A DNA stretch of 64,000 nt from an uncultured Tropicimonas sp. (GTDB lineage Bacteria; Pseudomonadota; Alphaproteobacteria; Rhodobacterales; Rhodobacteraceae). Made by a program: the position numbers and the translations under genes. Under the pieces are notes generated by a model. It was given only the letters and a program-made list of their open reading frames with translations. It ran no database searches and had not been told where the DNA came from. The stretch covers positions 62,001-126,000 of the forward strand of contig CANLZY010000002.1 of assembly GCA_947495685.1 (NCBI GenBank). Direction: 5' to 3'. This document shows positions 19,242 through 28,199 of the stretch, in pieces; positions within the stretch are counted from its first letter, which is position 1; each line of letters starts with the position of its first letter.

Positions 19242-19621
19242 TGGAGCCTGGCTACCTTCTGCTGGCGTTGGTCCTGTTCCAGCTTAAACACTACCTGGCG
19301 GATTTTCAATGGCAGACGATCTGGATGGTGGCTGGCAAGGGGGCCTATACGGGGATGGGTGGGGTCGCTCATGCCGGGTTGCACGCCGCGTTGTCGATCC
19401 CGGTATTGATGGTCACGGGGTGTACGCCGATGACCATCCTGGCGCTGGCCGTGGCAGAGTTCGTGGTGCATCTGAACATCGATTGGGCGAAGGCGCGGCT
19501 GGAACTCCGCTGGAACCTGACGCCGGACAAACGCGGATACTGGCAGCTGTTCGGCCTCGACCAACTGGCTCATCAGCTGACCTATATCGGCATGCTGGCG
19601 GTCGCCGGGATGACCATTTAG
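19241..19621 (+). CDS. DUF3307-type small membrane protein
   Basis: A 126-residue protein with three or four hydrophobic segments. It has the charged motifs of DUF3307: a HYLADFQWQ start, a central HAGLHAAL, EFVVHLNIDWAK and the C-terminal LDQLAHQLTY. The function of the family is unknown. It is translationally coupled to the SulP gene (TGATG overlap, with GGAGGTTGGG as ribosome binding site) and is the last gene of the operon. A role as a small partner of the transporter is inference from position alone. Confidence 0.75.
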   Translation: MEPGYLLLALVLFQLKHYLADFQWQTIWMVAGKGAYTGMGGVAHAGLHAALSIPVLMVTGCTPMTILALAVAEFVVHLNIDWAKARLELRWNLTPDKRGYWQLFGLDQLAHQLTYIGMLAVAGMTI

Positions 19622-19827
19622 CAGGGCATCGGGCGACGGCCCGAAAGACCACCATGCCTTGCCGGTCCCGCCTCGAAGCGCCCTGACACTCAACGACGGC
19701 TTCGATGCTCGCTCGCGGGGCCTTGACGGCGTTGTTGCGGCGACGGCGGATCTTGATGCCGGTCCCGGGCATTTGGCTGGCTTTTGGCGGAGTGTTCGGC
19801 CTCGACTACGCTGTTGGGGGACCCCGG

Positions 19828-20889
19828 TCATGCAATGGCGACGAGGTGATTGTCCCATGACCAGTCGCCAGCAACGGAAACCGTCCGCATCGCGTGGCTG
19901 TCTCCGAGGCACAGGCCGCCCTGCACCGTGATGGCCATGCCGTGCGGGGAGGGGGCCGCGCCACTGGCCACCGGCATGTTTCGGCCGGGCAGTGCGGTGC
20001 CGGTGCGGGCATCAAAGAACAGCGTGTAGTTGCCCTTGGGGCCTGTCACGGCAATCTCGTGTCCGTCGCCGGTGGCGGCAATCGACCCGGCGTAGTGTTT
20101 CAGGCGAGCGGTGTCCGGATGATCGACAAACCGCAACGGTTGCCCCCGTTTGTGGATCGCCAACAGGGGCACTTGCTGCATCGGGTTGCCTTGCCATTGC
20201 AGCGCCAGGGCCAGCGTATCGGCCGCAACTGCGATATGCCGGATAGAATTCTGCCGCATTTCGTCGGGCGGGACGATGGTCTCTTCGATGTCGCCGTCCG
20301 GCGACAGATAGGTCAGGTTTGGCCGCATCGTCGGCAGGTTCAACTTCCTTCGGGGACTGTCCGGGTGGGTCTGGATGCCGCCATTGGCCACCGCGAATCC
20401 ACCATCCGGCAGGGCGACAATCTCGTGCGGGCCGATGCCCCCCGAAGGAAGCTCTCCGATACGTGTGTAGCCCCGTGCAGCGTCCCACAACCCGATCCGA
20501 CCATCGGGAATGTCAAAGGCGTTCTCGGTGGTCAGCAGCAGACGGCCATCGGCGGTGAAGGCCCCGTGACCATAGAAATGCCGACCCTTCGGGGCGTCCA
20601 GCCGCACCCGTTCCACCCCGCTTGCACAATCGATCACCATGGCAAAGGTTCCGGGCCTGCGGGCAAAGACAACGGCCTCGGCCCGTTCGGGGTGCACCGC
20701 TGCGGCGTGGCCCCGACCCGGCAGGGCAAAGGCAAACCGTTGTTCGCCCGACAGGTCCAGACCGACCAGCCATGTGGATAGGTCGGGCCGGGATGCGGCG
20801 GTTACAAAGCGGGGCGCGCCAAGGCTGGCCCAGGACGGCGCAGCCAGAAGGCCGGCCGAGGTTGCGGCAAGGAAGTGACGACGTTTCAT
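19828..20889 (-). CDS. DUF1513 periplasmic protein, beta-propeller type
   Basis: A protein of 353 residues with a twin-arginine-like N-terminus (MKRRHFLAATSAGLLAAP) and a predicted signal cleavage near residue 20, so it is exported. Repeated short hydrophobic/GxxA strands such as GHAAAVHPE, GHGAFTADG and GIGPHEIVALPDGG suggest a propeller fold. DUF1513 proteins accompany imelysin and di-haem proteins in iron-linked clusters. ATG 20889 is chosen because it gives the signal peptide. It follows the di-haem gene by 8 bases, so the two are co-transcribed. Confidence 0.83.
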   Translation of the reverse strand: MKRRHFLAATSAGLLAAPSWASLGAPRFVTAASRPDLSTWLVGLDLSGEQRFAFALPGRGHAAAVHPERAEAVVFARRPGTFAMVIDCASGVERVRLDAPKGRHFYGHGAFTADGRLLLTTENAFDIPDGRIGLWDAARGYTRIGELPSGGIGPHEIVALPDGGFAVANGGIQTHPDSPRRKLNLPTMRPNLTYLSPDGDIEETIVPPDEMRQNSIRHIAVAADTLALALQWQGNPMQQVPLLAIHKRGQPLRFVDHPDTARLKHYAGSIAATGDGHEIAVTGPKGNYTLFFDARTGTALPGRNMPVASGAAPSPHGMAITVQGGLCLGDSHAMRTVSVAGDWSWDNHLVAIA

Positions 20890-20897
20890 GGCCGCTC

Positions 20898-22472
20898 CTA
20901 CAAGGCGTTCAGAAAGGCGATCAGGGCCGCACGATCGTCTGCTGACATGGTGCGAAAGGACTCCTGCGATCCTGCGGCCTCGCCCCCGTGCCACAGGATG
21001 GCCTCGCTCAGGGACCGGGCCCGCCCGTCATGCAGGAACATCGTGTGGCCGCTGACGGCTTTGGTCATGCCGATGCCCCAGAGTGGCGGTGTGCGCCATT
21101 CGCGCCCGTTGGCATCGGCTTCGGGCCGGTTGTCGGCAAGTTCGGCGCCCATGTCGTGAAGCAGCATGTCGGTATAGGGCCAGATCAGTTGGAAACTCTG
21201 CTCGGGCTGTCCGTCGAGTCGGTGCGTGACGAATTTCGGACGGTGGCAGGCCGCACAGCCGCTGTCGTGGAACAGGCGCTTGCCACGCAAGGTCTCGGGC
21301 GTTTGAAGGTCGCGACGCGCGGGCACGGCAAGGTTGCGGGTGTAAAATGTCACGAGGTCGAGGCCGAGCGCCGGGATCTCCAGCAATTCGTCGTTGCCTG
21401 TCCCGCCATGTGGGGCCGCACGGCACAGGCTCTGCGCGGCAGTGCAATCACCCCAGTGATCCGGGTGGGGCGGGGTCGAAATGCCGATGTCGTTTGCGAA
21501 GGCATCCGCGCTTTGCTGGGCAAGGGTCGGTTGCCCGGCCTTCAGGCCAAACCGGCCAAGCATCCATTGGCCATACTCCAGCGACCAGACCCGGTTGGGA
21601 CGACCGGAAATCCCGTCACCATCAATGTCGTCGGGGTCGGCCAAGGCTAGGATGTCTGCTTCAGGGATAGCTTCCAACAGCCCAAGCCCGATCATCTGCG
21701 GCGCGATACGGGGGCTGATTTGCAGATCGGGATGCAGCGGGCCGTAGCCGGGATTCTGAATTGTGTAGGTTGGCGCGCGCAGACGCATGACGGTTCCGTC
21801 GCCCAGCGTCACCGGGCGATCGGTCCAGGTCACATCGATGCGCCCTTCCGCCGGCACTCCGGCGATGCTCTTGTCCTGAAGCTGCAGGCCATAGACCGGA
21901 TCGGGCGCGTTGGGCAGGGTGGCAAGCACCCCGGGTTTCAGCGGACTGGCCGTGTCGGGCACCGACAGCCGCAGCACCATTGACACCCCGGTGTCTTGCG
22001 GCGTCTCGGGCGGGTGGCCGCGACCATCGCGGATGTGACAGGATTTGCAGCCGCGCGCATTGTAGAGCGGCCCCAACCCGTCGCTGGCCGTGGTGGAACT
22101 GGGCGAGGCGACCCAGAGTTTCTCGAAGAAGCCGTTGCCGATCCGGAAATCCAGATCCCTGTCGGCGGGCATATTGGCGGAGGGGAGCGAAAACGGCGTC
22201 GTGGTGTAGGTGTCGAAATGTGTCGCGCTGCCACCGGTGCGATCCTCGAAGAACTCCGGAGTGCCGAGGTCTGTGGGGGGCGCGGTGACAGCCGCGACGC
22301 GGTCACGTTCGACTTGCGTGCGCGGGATGATGGGCAGGTGTGGCTCGCCCCAGCCCGTTTCAATGGCAGTGCCAGGTCCGGCCAAGGCCGGCGCACCCAT
22401 CACCAAGCTGATGGCAAAAAGAACTGCGGCGCGATTTTGATCGTAATGGGGTCGGGGTGTATCAGATGCCAT
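20898..22472 (-). CDS. Di-haem c-type oxidoreductase, DUF1111 family
   Basis: Exported cytochrome-like protein of 524 residues. Two haem c attachment motifs are visible: CKSCH near residue 140 and CAACH in the C-terminal third. A hydrophobic signal segment around residues 14-32 precedes the mature part. The length and the closing FLHDGRA...LxEAILWHGGEA pattern match the MauG-like DUF1111 family. Such proteins are found with imelysins and are thought to act in periplasmic iron handling. ATG 22472 is chosen; an upstream in-frame ATG would add ten residues before the signal. It lies between the imelysin gene, 323 bases upstream, and the DUF1513 gene. Confidence 0.88.
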   Translation of the reverse strand: MASDTPRPHYDQNRAAVLFAISLVMGAPALAGPGTAIETGWGEPHLPIIPRTQVERDRVAAVTAPPTDLGTPEFFEDRTGGSATHFDTYTTTPFSLPSANMPADRDLDFRIGNGFFEKLWVASPSSTTASDGLGPLYNARGCKSCHIRDGRGHPPETPQDTGVSMVLRLSVPDTASPLKPGVLATLPNAPDPVYGLQLQDKSIAGVPAEGRIDVTWTDRPVTLGDGTVMRLRAPTYTIQNPGYGPLHPDLQISPRIAPQMIGLGLLEAIPEADILALADPDDIDGDGISGRPNRVWSLEYGQWMLGRFGLKAGQPTLAQQSADAFANDIGISTPPHPDHWGDCTAAQSLCRAAPHGGTGNDELLEIPALGLDLVTFYTRNLAVPARRDLQTPETLRGKRLFHDSGCAACHRPKFVTHRLDGQPEQSFQLIWPYTDMLLHDMGAELADNRPEADANGREWRTPPLWGIGMTKAVSGHTMFLHDGRARSLSEAILWHGGEAAGSQESFRTMSADDRAALIAFLNAL

Positions 22473-22795
22473 GCCGCGCGGTCTGCTGTTGTCGGTCAAC
22501 ATGAGTGTTGGCCGTGTGGTGACATCACCGCAAGGAGTCTGCGCTGCCCGGTATCGTTTCCTTGCGCCCATCAACGACCTGCACGCGGCGCTGCGCCAAA
22601 CTTGGCGCCGGTGGTGGAATTGAAAGGCCGTTTCAGCCACCGAGGGCTCCTGTTTCAGTCGCAGTGTCCCGGCCGGAGGCCGATCGGCCCACAGTGCCAG
22701 TCGCCGGTTGGTCCGGCAAGGTTTCCGGGTGGCACGCCGGTGCGCCCCTGCCTGACCGGTATGGCGGGCAGGGGCCGTGTGGCGTGGGCGGGCGG
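22473..22795. other. Gap between imelysin and di-haem genes, with hairpin
   Basis: No supportable gene. GCCCCTGCC at 22744-22752 pairs with GGCAGGGGC at 22767-22775 and is placed to end or attenuate imelysin transcription on the minus strand. In relatives a second imelysin often lies in this cluster; none is seen here or on the other side of the di-haem gene. Confidence 0.55.
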
Positions 22796-24049
22796 TTACT
22801 GGAAGATCGCCGTGGGATTGTCGAGGCTGTCGGACCCTTCGACCGCCACGCCTTCCAACCCGATAGCCGCCACGGCGCGTTCGATGTTGCGCGTCTGTGC
22901 GGTCAACGCGTCGATGGCGGCCTGGACGATGGCATTGCCCTCTGGGTTGCCCGCGCCGATAAGTTGGTCATAGGCGGTGCCGGCTTCCGCCTGCTCCACG
23001 ATGGCGTCGAGCTTGACCATCGTCATCTCGATGTCGGACTTCAGGGCATCGGCAAGGGCCGCGTCTTTCGTGGCCACGACGTCATAAAGCGACGGACCTT
23101 CGACGGTCGAGCCGTCGATGCGCTTGTAGGTGCCCAAATAAACGTTCTGGATGCCCTGGCCGTCGTAGAAATGCGAGGCGTGAGTGTTGTCAGAGAAGCA
23201 GTCATGCTCTTCCTCGGGATCATGAAGCAGCAGGCCGAGCTTCATGCGTTCGCCCGCCTGTTCGCCATAGGAGAGCGACCCCATGCCGGTGAAGGCCATG
23301 ATCAATCCCTGGGTGTCATCGGCTGTGACTTCCGTGCGGCCTTGCCCGCCGTCCGCCCACAGCGCCACGGCGTCCTCGAGATCCGAGATCAGCAAATCGG
23401 CAGCCGCCAGCAGGTACTCGGCTCGGCGTTCGCAATTGCCGCCGGTGCAGTTCGCAACGTCGAAATCAGAGACCGGGCGGGCACCCGCTCCGGCATTGGT
23501 GCCGTTCAAGTCCTGCCCCCAGAGCAGGAACTCGATGGCATGGTAGCCAGTGGTGACATTGGCCTCGATGCCGTCGATCTCGTGCATGTCTTGCAGGAGT
23601 TCTGGCGTGATCTTCGTGGCATCAAGCTTGATGCCGGAGACCTCCAGCATCGGGTTGGCGATGACATTGGCGCCCGCGAACGGGTTCTCGTCGTTCATGC
23701 CGGCGTCGCCCTCGACGTAGTCGATCAAGCCCTCGTCCAGCGGCCAGGCGTTTACCTTGCCCTCCCAGTCATCGACGACCGGGTTGCCAAAGCGGAAGGC
23801 CTCGGTCTGCTGATAAGGGACGCGGGCCGCGACCCAGGCGGCCTTGGCCGCGTCGAGGTTGGCGTCGGTCGGCTCGGCGACGAGGGTCTCCAGCGCGGTC
23901 TTCAGCGTCGTGGCGGTTGAAAGGCTGTCCTGATATCCGGCCAGCGCGATGTCGGCATAGTTGGAGAGAACGTCAGCCGGGCTGGCGGCATGGCTCAACG
24001 TGGCCGGCCCGCAAAAAATGGCCGCAAGGGCATGGTGGCGTTTGATCAT
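22796..24049 (-). CDS. Imelysin-family (peptidase M75-like) periplasmic protein
   Basis: Exported all-helical protein of 417 residues. The signal peptide (MIKRHHALAAIFCGPATLSHA) ends near residue 21. The imelysin core shows the GxHAIEFLLWG element, GTNAGAGARPVSDF and the HDCFSDNTH segment near residue 280. Imelysin proteins are iron-responsive periplasmic or surface factors; the peptidase activity originally proposed is doubtful for many. ATG 24049 gives a proper signal peptide and has AGGGAC upstream. The AT-rich region 24086-24150 in front should contain its regulated promoter. Confidence 0.9.
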   Translation of the reverse strand: MIKRHHALAAIFCGPATLSHAASPADVLSNYADIALAGYQDSLSTATTLKTALETLVAEPTDANLDAAKAAWVAARVPYQQTEAFRFGNPVVDDWEGKVNAWPLDEGLIDYVEGDAGMNDENPFAGANVIANPMLEVSGIKLDATKITPELLQDMHEIDGIEANVTTGYHAIEFLLWGQDLNGTNAGAGARPVSDFDVANCTGGNCERRAEYLLAAADLLISDLEDAVALWADGGQGRTEVTADDTQGLIMAFTGMGSLSYGEQAGERMKLGLLLHDPEEEHDCFSDNTHASHFYDGQGIQNVYLGTYKRIDGSTVEGPSLYDVVATKDAALADALKSDIEMTMVKLDAIVEQAEAGTAYDQLIGAGNPEGNAIVQAAIDALTAQTRNIERAVAAIGLEGVAVEGSDSLDNPTAIFQ

Positions 24050-24082
24050 TGGGTGTCCCTGTTCGTGCATAGGTATTGTTGT

Positions 24083-24131
24083 TTCCGGCACTCTAATACC
24101 AGATTAAAACAATCAGACAATAATGTCAGAC
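24083..24131 (-). promoter_or_regulatory. Candidate promoter and operator of the imelysin gene
   Basis: On the minus strand TTGTCT and TATTAG are separated by 16 bases, a plausible -35/-10 pair. The hexamer GTCTGA occurs twice with a 13-base period (plus-strand TCAGAC at 24113-24118 and 24126-24131), overlapping and just upstream of the -35. The segment is far richer in A+T than its surroundings. Control by an iron regulator such as RirA, Irr or Fur/Mur is expected for this family, but I cannot assign the motif to one of them. Confidence 0.4.
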
Positions 24132-24215
24132 TAAAAAAATAAGATAATAGGGCGAGACAGGAGGCTCCCGTCCCGTGACGTTGGCTGCTAGAGAGTCATC
24201 GGCAAGGAGACTCGC

Positions 24216-25343
24216 ATGTCCGATACACTCAGGAACCTTCTGGAACAGGTACTTGCCGAGGGGCCCTATCTGAACGGGGGTGTCTGCCGGATCGCCGCTG
24301 ACGGCGCCGTGGAAACCCATGTTCGCGGCCCCATTCACCCCGAAGCCAAAACGGGTCCGGCCGTGTCGCCCGACCTTCGGATGCGCATGGCCTCAATCTC
24401 GAAGGCGGTTACCGCCCGGGTTGCCTGCGAACTGGCGGTGACCGGGCGGCTCGACCTGAATGCAGAGGTGGCGGGCGTTCTGGGGTGGGGTGACCCGCCG
24501 CCCTTGATGCGAGGCGTGACGGTACGGATGCTGTTGAACCACACCTCGGGACTGACCGATCATGCCGGGTATATCTTTGACCGTCCGACGCATGTGGTGG
24601 CCTTCATCGCCGGGCGGGCAGAGCAGATCGGCTCGGGGCATCGACCGGGCGCGTGGTTCAAGTATTGCAACCTCAACTACGTGCTGCTGGGCACGGTGTT
24701 GGAGGCGGTTTCCGGGCAGCGTTTCGACCAACTTGTCCGCCGGCACGTTCTGGTTCCGGCCGACATTGCAGGTGGGTTCAACTGGTCCGGTGTCCCGGTG
24801 GCGCTGCGCGGCGAACGGTTGCCGATCTATCAACGGATCGGTGCGCGGTTTGTTTGCCAGACGGAGCCGGACGTTGCCGACTGGTCTGCCGACATCGTCT
24901 GGGGCGATGGGCGCGGGTTTTCACGGGATGCTTATGTGCCGGAACGCGACACGATCCTGTTTTCGCCCCACGCCGGTCTGCGGATGAATGTGACAGAGGC
25001 AGCGCGCCTTGCCCGCCTGCTGGGGGATGACACCGCCGCTGGCCGATTGCAGCGGCAGACCACCTGGACCTACGATGCGGCGCAGCCGAATGGAACGTCC
25101 TGTGATGGATTGTACGGCGAGGTCGGCCTCGGGCTGATGATCTATCGGCACGATCCGCGCATCCCGGGCTGCCTGATAGGTCACGCGGGCCATGCACTGG
25201 GGTTCACCGGCGGGGTCTGGCACAACGAATCAACCGGAACGTCGCTGGCCATTGCACTGACCGGGTCGGCGGACCTGACCGACGGGCTCGATGACGAGGT
25301 GTTTTTTGCACCGGCCGAGTTGTCGCTGATGCAGGCAATCTGA
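24216..25343 (+). CDS. Serine hydrolase, class C beta-lactamase fold
   Basis: Protein of 375 residues of the beta-lactamase/penicillin-binding superfamily. The SxxK motif is SISK with nucleophile S60 and K63, the YxN motif is YCN at 150-152, and a HAG triad stands in for KTG near the C-terminus. LLNHTSGL is also typical. There is no signal peptide, so it is likely cytoplasmic and an esterase or peptidase, not a beta-lactamase. AAGGAG precedes ATG 24216. It is divergent from the imelysin gene and shares its AT-rich intergenic region. Confidence 0.85.
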   Translation: MSDTLRNLLEQVLAEGPYLNGGVCRIAADGAVETHVRGPIHPEAKTGPAVSPDLRMRMASISKAVTARVACELAVTGRLDLNAEVAGVLGWGDPPPLMRGVTVRMLLNHTSGLTDHAGYIFDRPTHVVAFIAGRAEQIGSGHRPGAWFKYCNLNYVLLGTVLEAVSGQRFDQLVRRHVLVPADIAGGFNWSGVPVALRGERLPIYQRIGARFVCQTEPDVADWSADIVWGDGRGFSRDAYVPERDTILFSPHAGLRMNVTEAARLARLLGDDTAAGRLQRQTTWTYDAAQPNGTSCDGLYGEVGLGLMIYRHDPRIPGCLIGHAGHALGFTGGVWHNESTGTSLAIALTGSADLTDGLDDEVFFAPAELSLMQAI

Positions 25344-25585
25344 CGCGGTTCCACCGAGATTCGTCCTGAACTCACGCAAATACGGGACTTGAACAGGTAT
25401 TCAGGCAGCCCTGCGGCACGATTCCACGCCGCAAACGATCTCAATTCCGCTACGTCAGGGTTGAAGGCCGGCCCCGTCAGAAAGTTATTGGCGCAACCCA
25501 TTGTCGGCGGTCATAGTGCCGTCAGGCCGGCGCAGAGCAAAGCGATTTGGGACGCGCCAATGTCGAAACCAACAGGGAGACTGCA

Positions 25586-27199
25586 ATGAACCTCAAGGCA
25601 ACTCTATCGCTTACCGCTGCGGCGATGGTCCTCGCGACCACCGCGCTGGCCGGTGGCACGCATCCGGTCACCGGAGAGGCCCTCTCCGACAACCAGACCT
25701 TCACCTATCGCCTGCTTGACCAGTTCCCGACGCTGGACCCGCAGTTGAACGAAGAGACCGCTGGCGGCCACGTGATCCGCGACCTGTTCGAAGGCCTGAT
25801 GATCCAGGATGCCGACGGTAACGTCATCCCGGGTGTCGCCGAGAGCTATGAGGCGTCCAACGGCAACATGACCTACACGTTCCACCTGCGCGACGCGAAA
25901 TGGTCCAATGGCGACCCGGTCACCGCGCAGGACTTTGTCTATGCCTGGCAGCGCGCCGCGAACCCCGAGACGGCTTCGCCCTATGCCTGGTATGTCGAGC
26001 TGACCTCGATGGTGAATGCCAAGGAGATCGTCGCCGGCGAGATGGATCCGTCTGAGCTTGGCGTGAAGGCCATCGACGACAAGACGCTGGAAGTGCAGTT
26101 GACGCAGCCGCTGCCCTATTTCCCGGCCATGACGACCTATGCCACGCTCAACCCGGTGCACCAGGCGACGGTTGAAGAGTTCGGCGCCAAGTGGACCGAC
26201 CCGGAGAACATGGTCTCCAACGGCGCCTACACGCTTACCGCGATGGTTCTGAACGAGTATCACACCCGCGAAAAGAACCCGATGTACTGGAACGCCGACA
26301 GCGTCATCATCGAGAAGACGACCGGCTATGTCATCAATGACGTGAACCAGGCGCTGACCCGGTACAAGGCTGGCGAAATCGACCACCTGGAGCCGCTGCC
26401 GCCGGGCCAATACCCCGCGCTGAAAGCAGAGATGCCGGACGAGGCAAGCTCGGTGCCGCGCCTGTGCTCCTACTACTACGCCTTCAACCTGCGCCCTGAC
26501 GCAAAGCCCGAAATCCAGGATCCGCGCGTTCGCCGCGCCCTGACCCTGGCGATCGACCGCGACGTGATCGTGAACCAGATCCTGAAGGGTGGCCAGTGGC
26601 CGGCCTACAACTTTGCGCATCTCAAGACCGCCGGTTTCGAGATGCCGGAGATCGACTTTGCCGGCATGTCCCAGAAGGACCGTGACGCCGAAGCAAAGAG
26701 GCTGATGGAAGAATCCGGCGTGACCGATCTCGACATCAAGCTGATCTACAACACCTCCGAGAGCCACAAGCAGATTGCGACCATCGTCAGCCAGATGTGG
26801 AAGCAGAAGCTTGGCGTGGCAACCACCCTCGAGAACATGGAGTGGAAGACCTATCTGAACGTCCGTCGTGACGGCCAGTTCGACCTTGCCCGCTCCGCAT
26901 GGTGCGCCGACTACAACGAGGCCTCGACCTTCCTCGACCTGCTGACCACGACGCACGGGTCGAATGACGGCAAGTTCTCCAACGCCGAATATGACTCGCT
27001 GATGACGGCATCGAAGACTTCGGACAACCCGAACGAGATGTACACCAAGGCCGAGAAGATCATCTCGGACGAATCGGCAATCGCGCCGATCTACCACTAC
27101 GCCAACACCTTCCTGCTGTCGGAAGACATCAAGGGTTGGCCGTACAACAACGCTGAAAACAACTGGTACTCCAAGGACTTTTACCGCGTAGCGGAATAA
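25586..27199 (+). CDS. oppA: Oligopeptide ABC transporter substrate-binding protein
   Basis: Periplasmic binding protein of 537 residues, SBP_bac_5 family. The signal peptide (MNLKATLSLTAAAMVLATTALA) ends near residue 22. The mature part shows family features: FTYRLLDQFPTLDPQ, the IRDLFEGL segment, DAKWSNGDPVTAQDFVYAW and, late, IAPIYHYAN. The pattern is closest to OppA/MppA, so the ligand is probably oligopeptides. ATG 25586 has CAGGGAG upstream. It is the first gene of oppABCDF; the 66 bases before oppB hold a hairpin that may keep oppA expression higher than the rest. Confidence 0.93.
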   Translation: MNLKATLSLTAAAMVLATTALAGGTHPVTGEALSDNQTFTYRLLDQFPTLDPQLNEETAGGHVIRDLFEGLMIQDADGNVIPGVAESYEASNGNMTYTFHLRDAKWSNGDPVTAQDFVYAWQRAANPETASPYAWYVELTSMVNAKEIVAGEMDPSELGVKAIDDKTLEVQLTQPLPYFPAMTTYATLNPVHQATVEEFGAKWTDPENMVSNGAYTLTAMVLNEYHTREKNPMYWNADSVIIEKTTGYVINDVNQALTRYKAGEIDHLEPLPPGQYPALKAEMPDEASSVPRLCSYYYAFNLRPDAKPEIQDPRVRRALTLAIDRDVIVNQILKGGQWPAYNFAHLKTAGFEMPEIDFAGMSQKDRDAEAKRLMEESGVTDLDIKLIYNTSESHKQIATIVSQMWKQKLGVATTLENMEWKTYLNVRRDGQFDLARSAWCADYNEASTFLDLLTTTHGSNDGKFSNAEYDSLMTASKTSDNPNEMYTKAEKIISDESAIAPIYHYANTFLLSEDIKGWPYNNAENNWYSKDFYRVAE

Positions 27200-27214
27200 G
27201 TCGCAGCTCCAGCA

Positions 27215-27244
27215 GGGCGCGCGGGGGCTTCCCTTCGCGCGCCC
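27215..27244 (+). terminator. oppA-oppB intergenic hairpin (attenuator or mRNA stabiliser)
   Basis: GGGCGCGCG at 27215-27223 pairs perfectly with CGCGCGCCC at 27236-27244. It sits 15 bases after the oppA stop. A partial terminator or 3' stabilising stem here is common after binding-protein genes and would give excess OppA. Confidence 0.6.
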
Positions 27245-27265
27245 GACCCCTTAACAGGCCCCCCC

Positions 27266-28189
27266 ATGCTGTCATTCATTCTTCGCAGGTTGGCGATCGC
27301 CATCCCGACGCTCCTTATCCTGGTCGTCTTCTCGTATGTGATCATGTACGCCGCGCCAGGCGGTCCGTTCGACATGGAACGGACGCTGCCGCCCGAAGTC
27401 ATGGCCAACCTCGAAGCCAAGTACGGGCTCGACAAGCCGTTGATCGTGCAGATGTGGAACTACGTCTACAACGTGGTCGTACATTTCGATTTCGGACCGT
27501 CGTTCATGTACAAGGACCAGACGGTCAACGACATCGTATCGCAGGGCTTCCCGGTCACGTTGACCTACGGCTTCTGGTCGTTTGTGGTGGCCACCGTCGT
27601 TGGCATGTCGCTCGGAATCATGGCAGCCGTCTATCACAACTCGTGGCTCGACTACGTTGCCGTGGGCATCTCCATCGGGGCACAGGTTCTGCCGAACTTT
27701 GTCATGGCGCCGATCCTGGTGCTGATCTTCACGCTCTGGCTGGGCTGGCTGCCCGGGGGCGGCTGGCAAGGTGGGCAATGGCAATACATCGTCATGCCGG
27801 TGATCGCGCTGTCGACCTCTTTCATGGCTTCGATCGCGCGTCTGACTCGGTCGTCCATGCTGGAAGTGCTGAACGCCAACTACATCCGCACCGCACGCGC
27901 CAAGGGGCTTCCAATGCGCCGGGTGATCTTCCGCCATGCGCTGAAACCGGCATTGCTGCCGGTTATCTCGTATCTTGGCCCGGCCTTCGTCGGCATGATC
28001 ACCGGCTCCGTGGTGATCGACATGTACTTCTCCACCGGCGGTATTGGCGTGTTCTTCGTCAATTCGGCGCTCAATCGGGATTATTCGGTGATCATGGGGA
28101 TCACGATCCTGACCGGCGCGCTGACCGTCCTGTTCAACCTTGTGGTCGATATCCTCTACGCGTGGATCGACCCGAAAATCCGTTATTGA
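27266..28189 (+). CDS. oppB: Oligopeptide ABC transporter permease OppB
   Basis: Inner-membrane permease of 307 residues with six predicted membrane segments and a N-terminal helix typical of DppB/OppB. The cytoplasmic EAA loop that contacts the ATPases is visible as ARAKGLPMRRVIFRHALKPA near residue 210. It forms the translocation channel with OppC. The distance to oppC is 10 bases. Confidence 0.94.
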   Translation: MLSFILRRLAIAIPTLLILVVFSYVIMYAAPGGPFDMERTLPPEVMANLEAKYGLDKPLIVQMWNYVYNVVVHFDFGPSFMYKDQTVNDIVSQGFPVTLTYGFWSFVVATVVGMSLGIMAAVYHNSWLDYVAVGISIGAQVLPNFVMAPILVLIFTLWLGWLPGGGWQGGQWQYIVMPVIALSTSFMASIARLTRSSMLEVLNANYIRTARAKGLPMRRVIFRHALKPALLPVISYLGPAFVGMITGSVVIDMYFSTGGIGVFFVNSALNRDYSVIMGITILTGALTVLFNLVVDILYAWIDPKIRY

Positions 28190-28199
28190 GGCTGCCCGC

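Noticed and set aside
24126-24338. Seventy-residue minus-strand frame upstream of the imelysin gene
   Set aside because: It overlaps the serine hydrolase start on the other strand and has no ribosome binding site or recognisable feature.
25604-27097. Minus-strand frame opposite oppA
   Set aside because: It is antisense to an intact binding-protein gene and has no domain or ribosome binding site.
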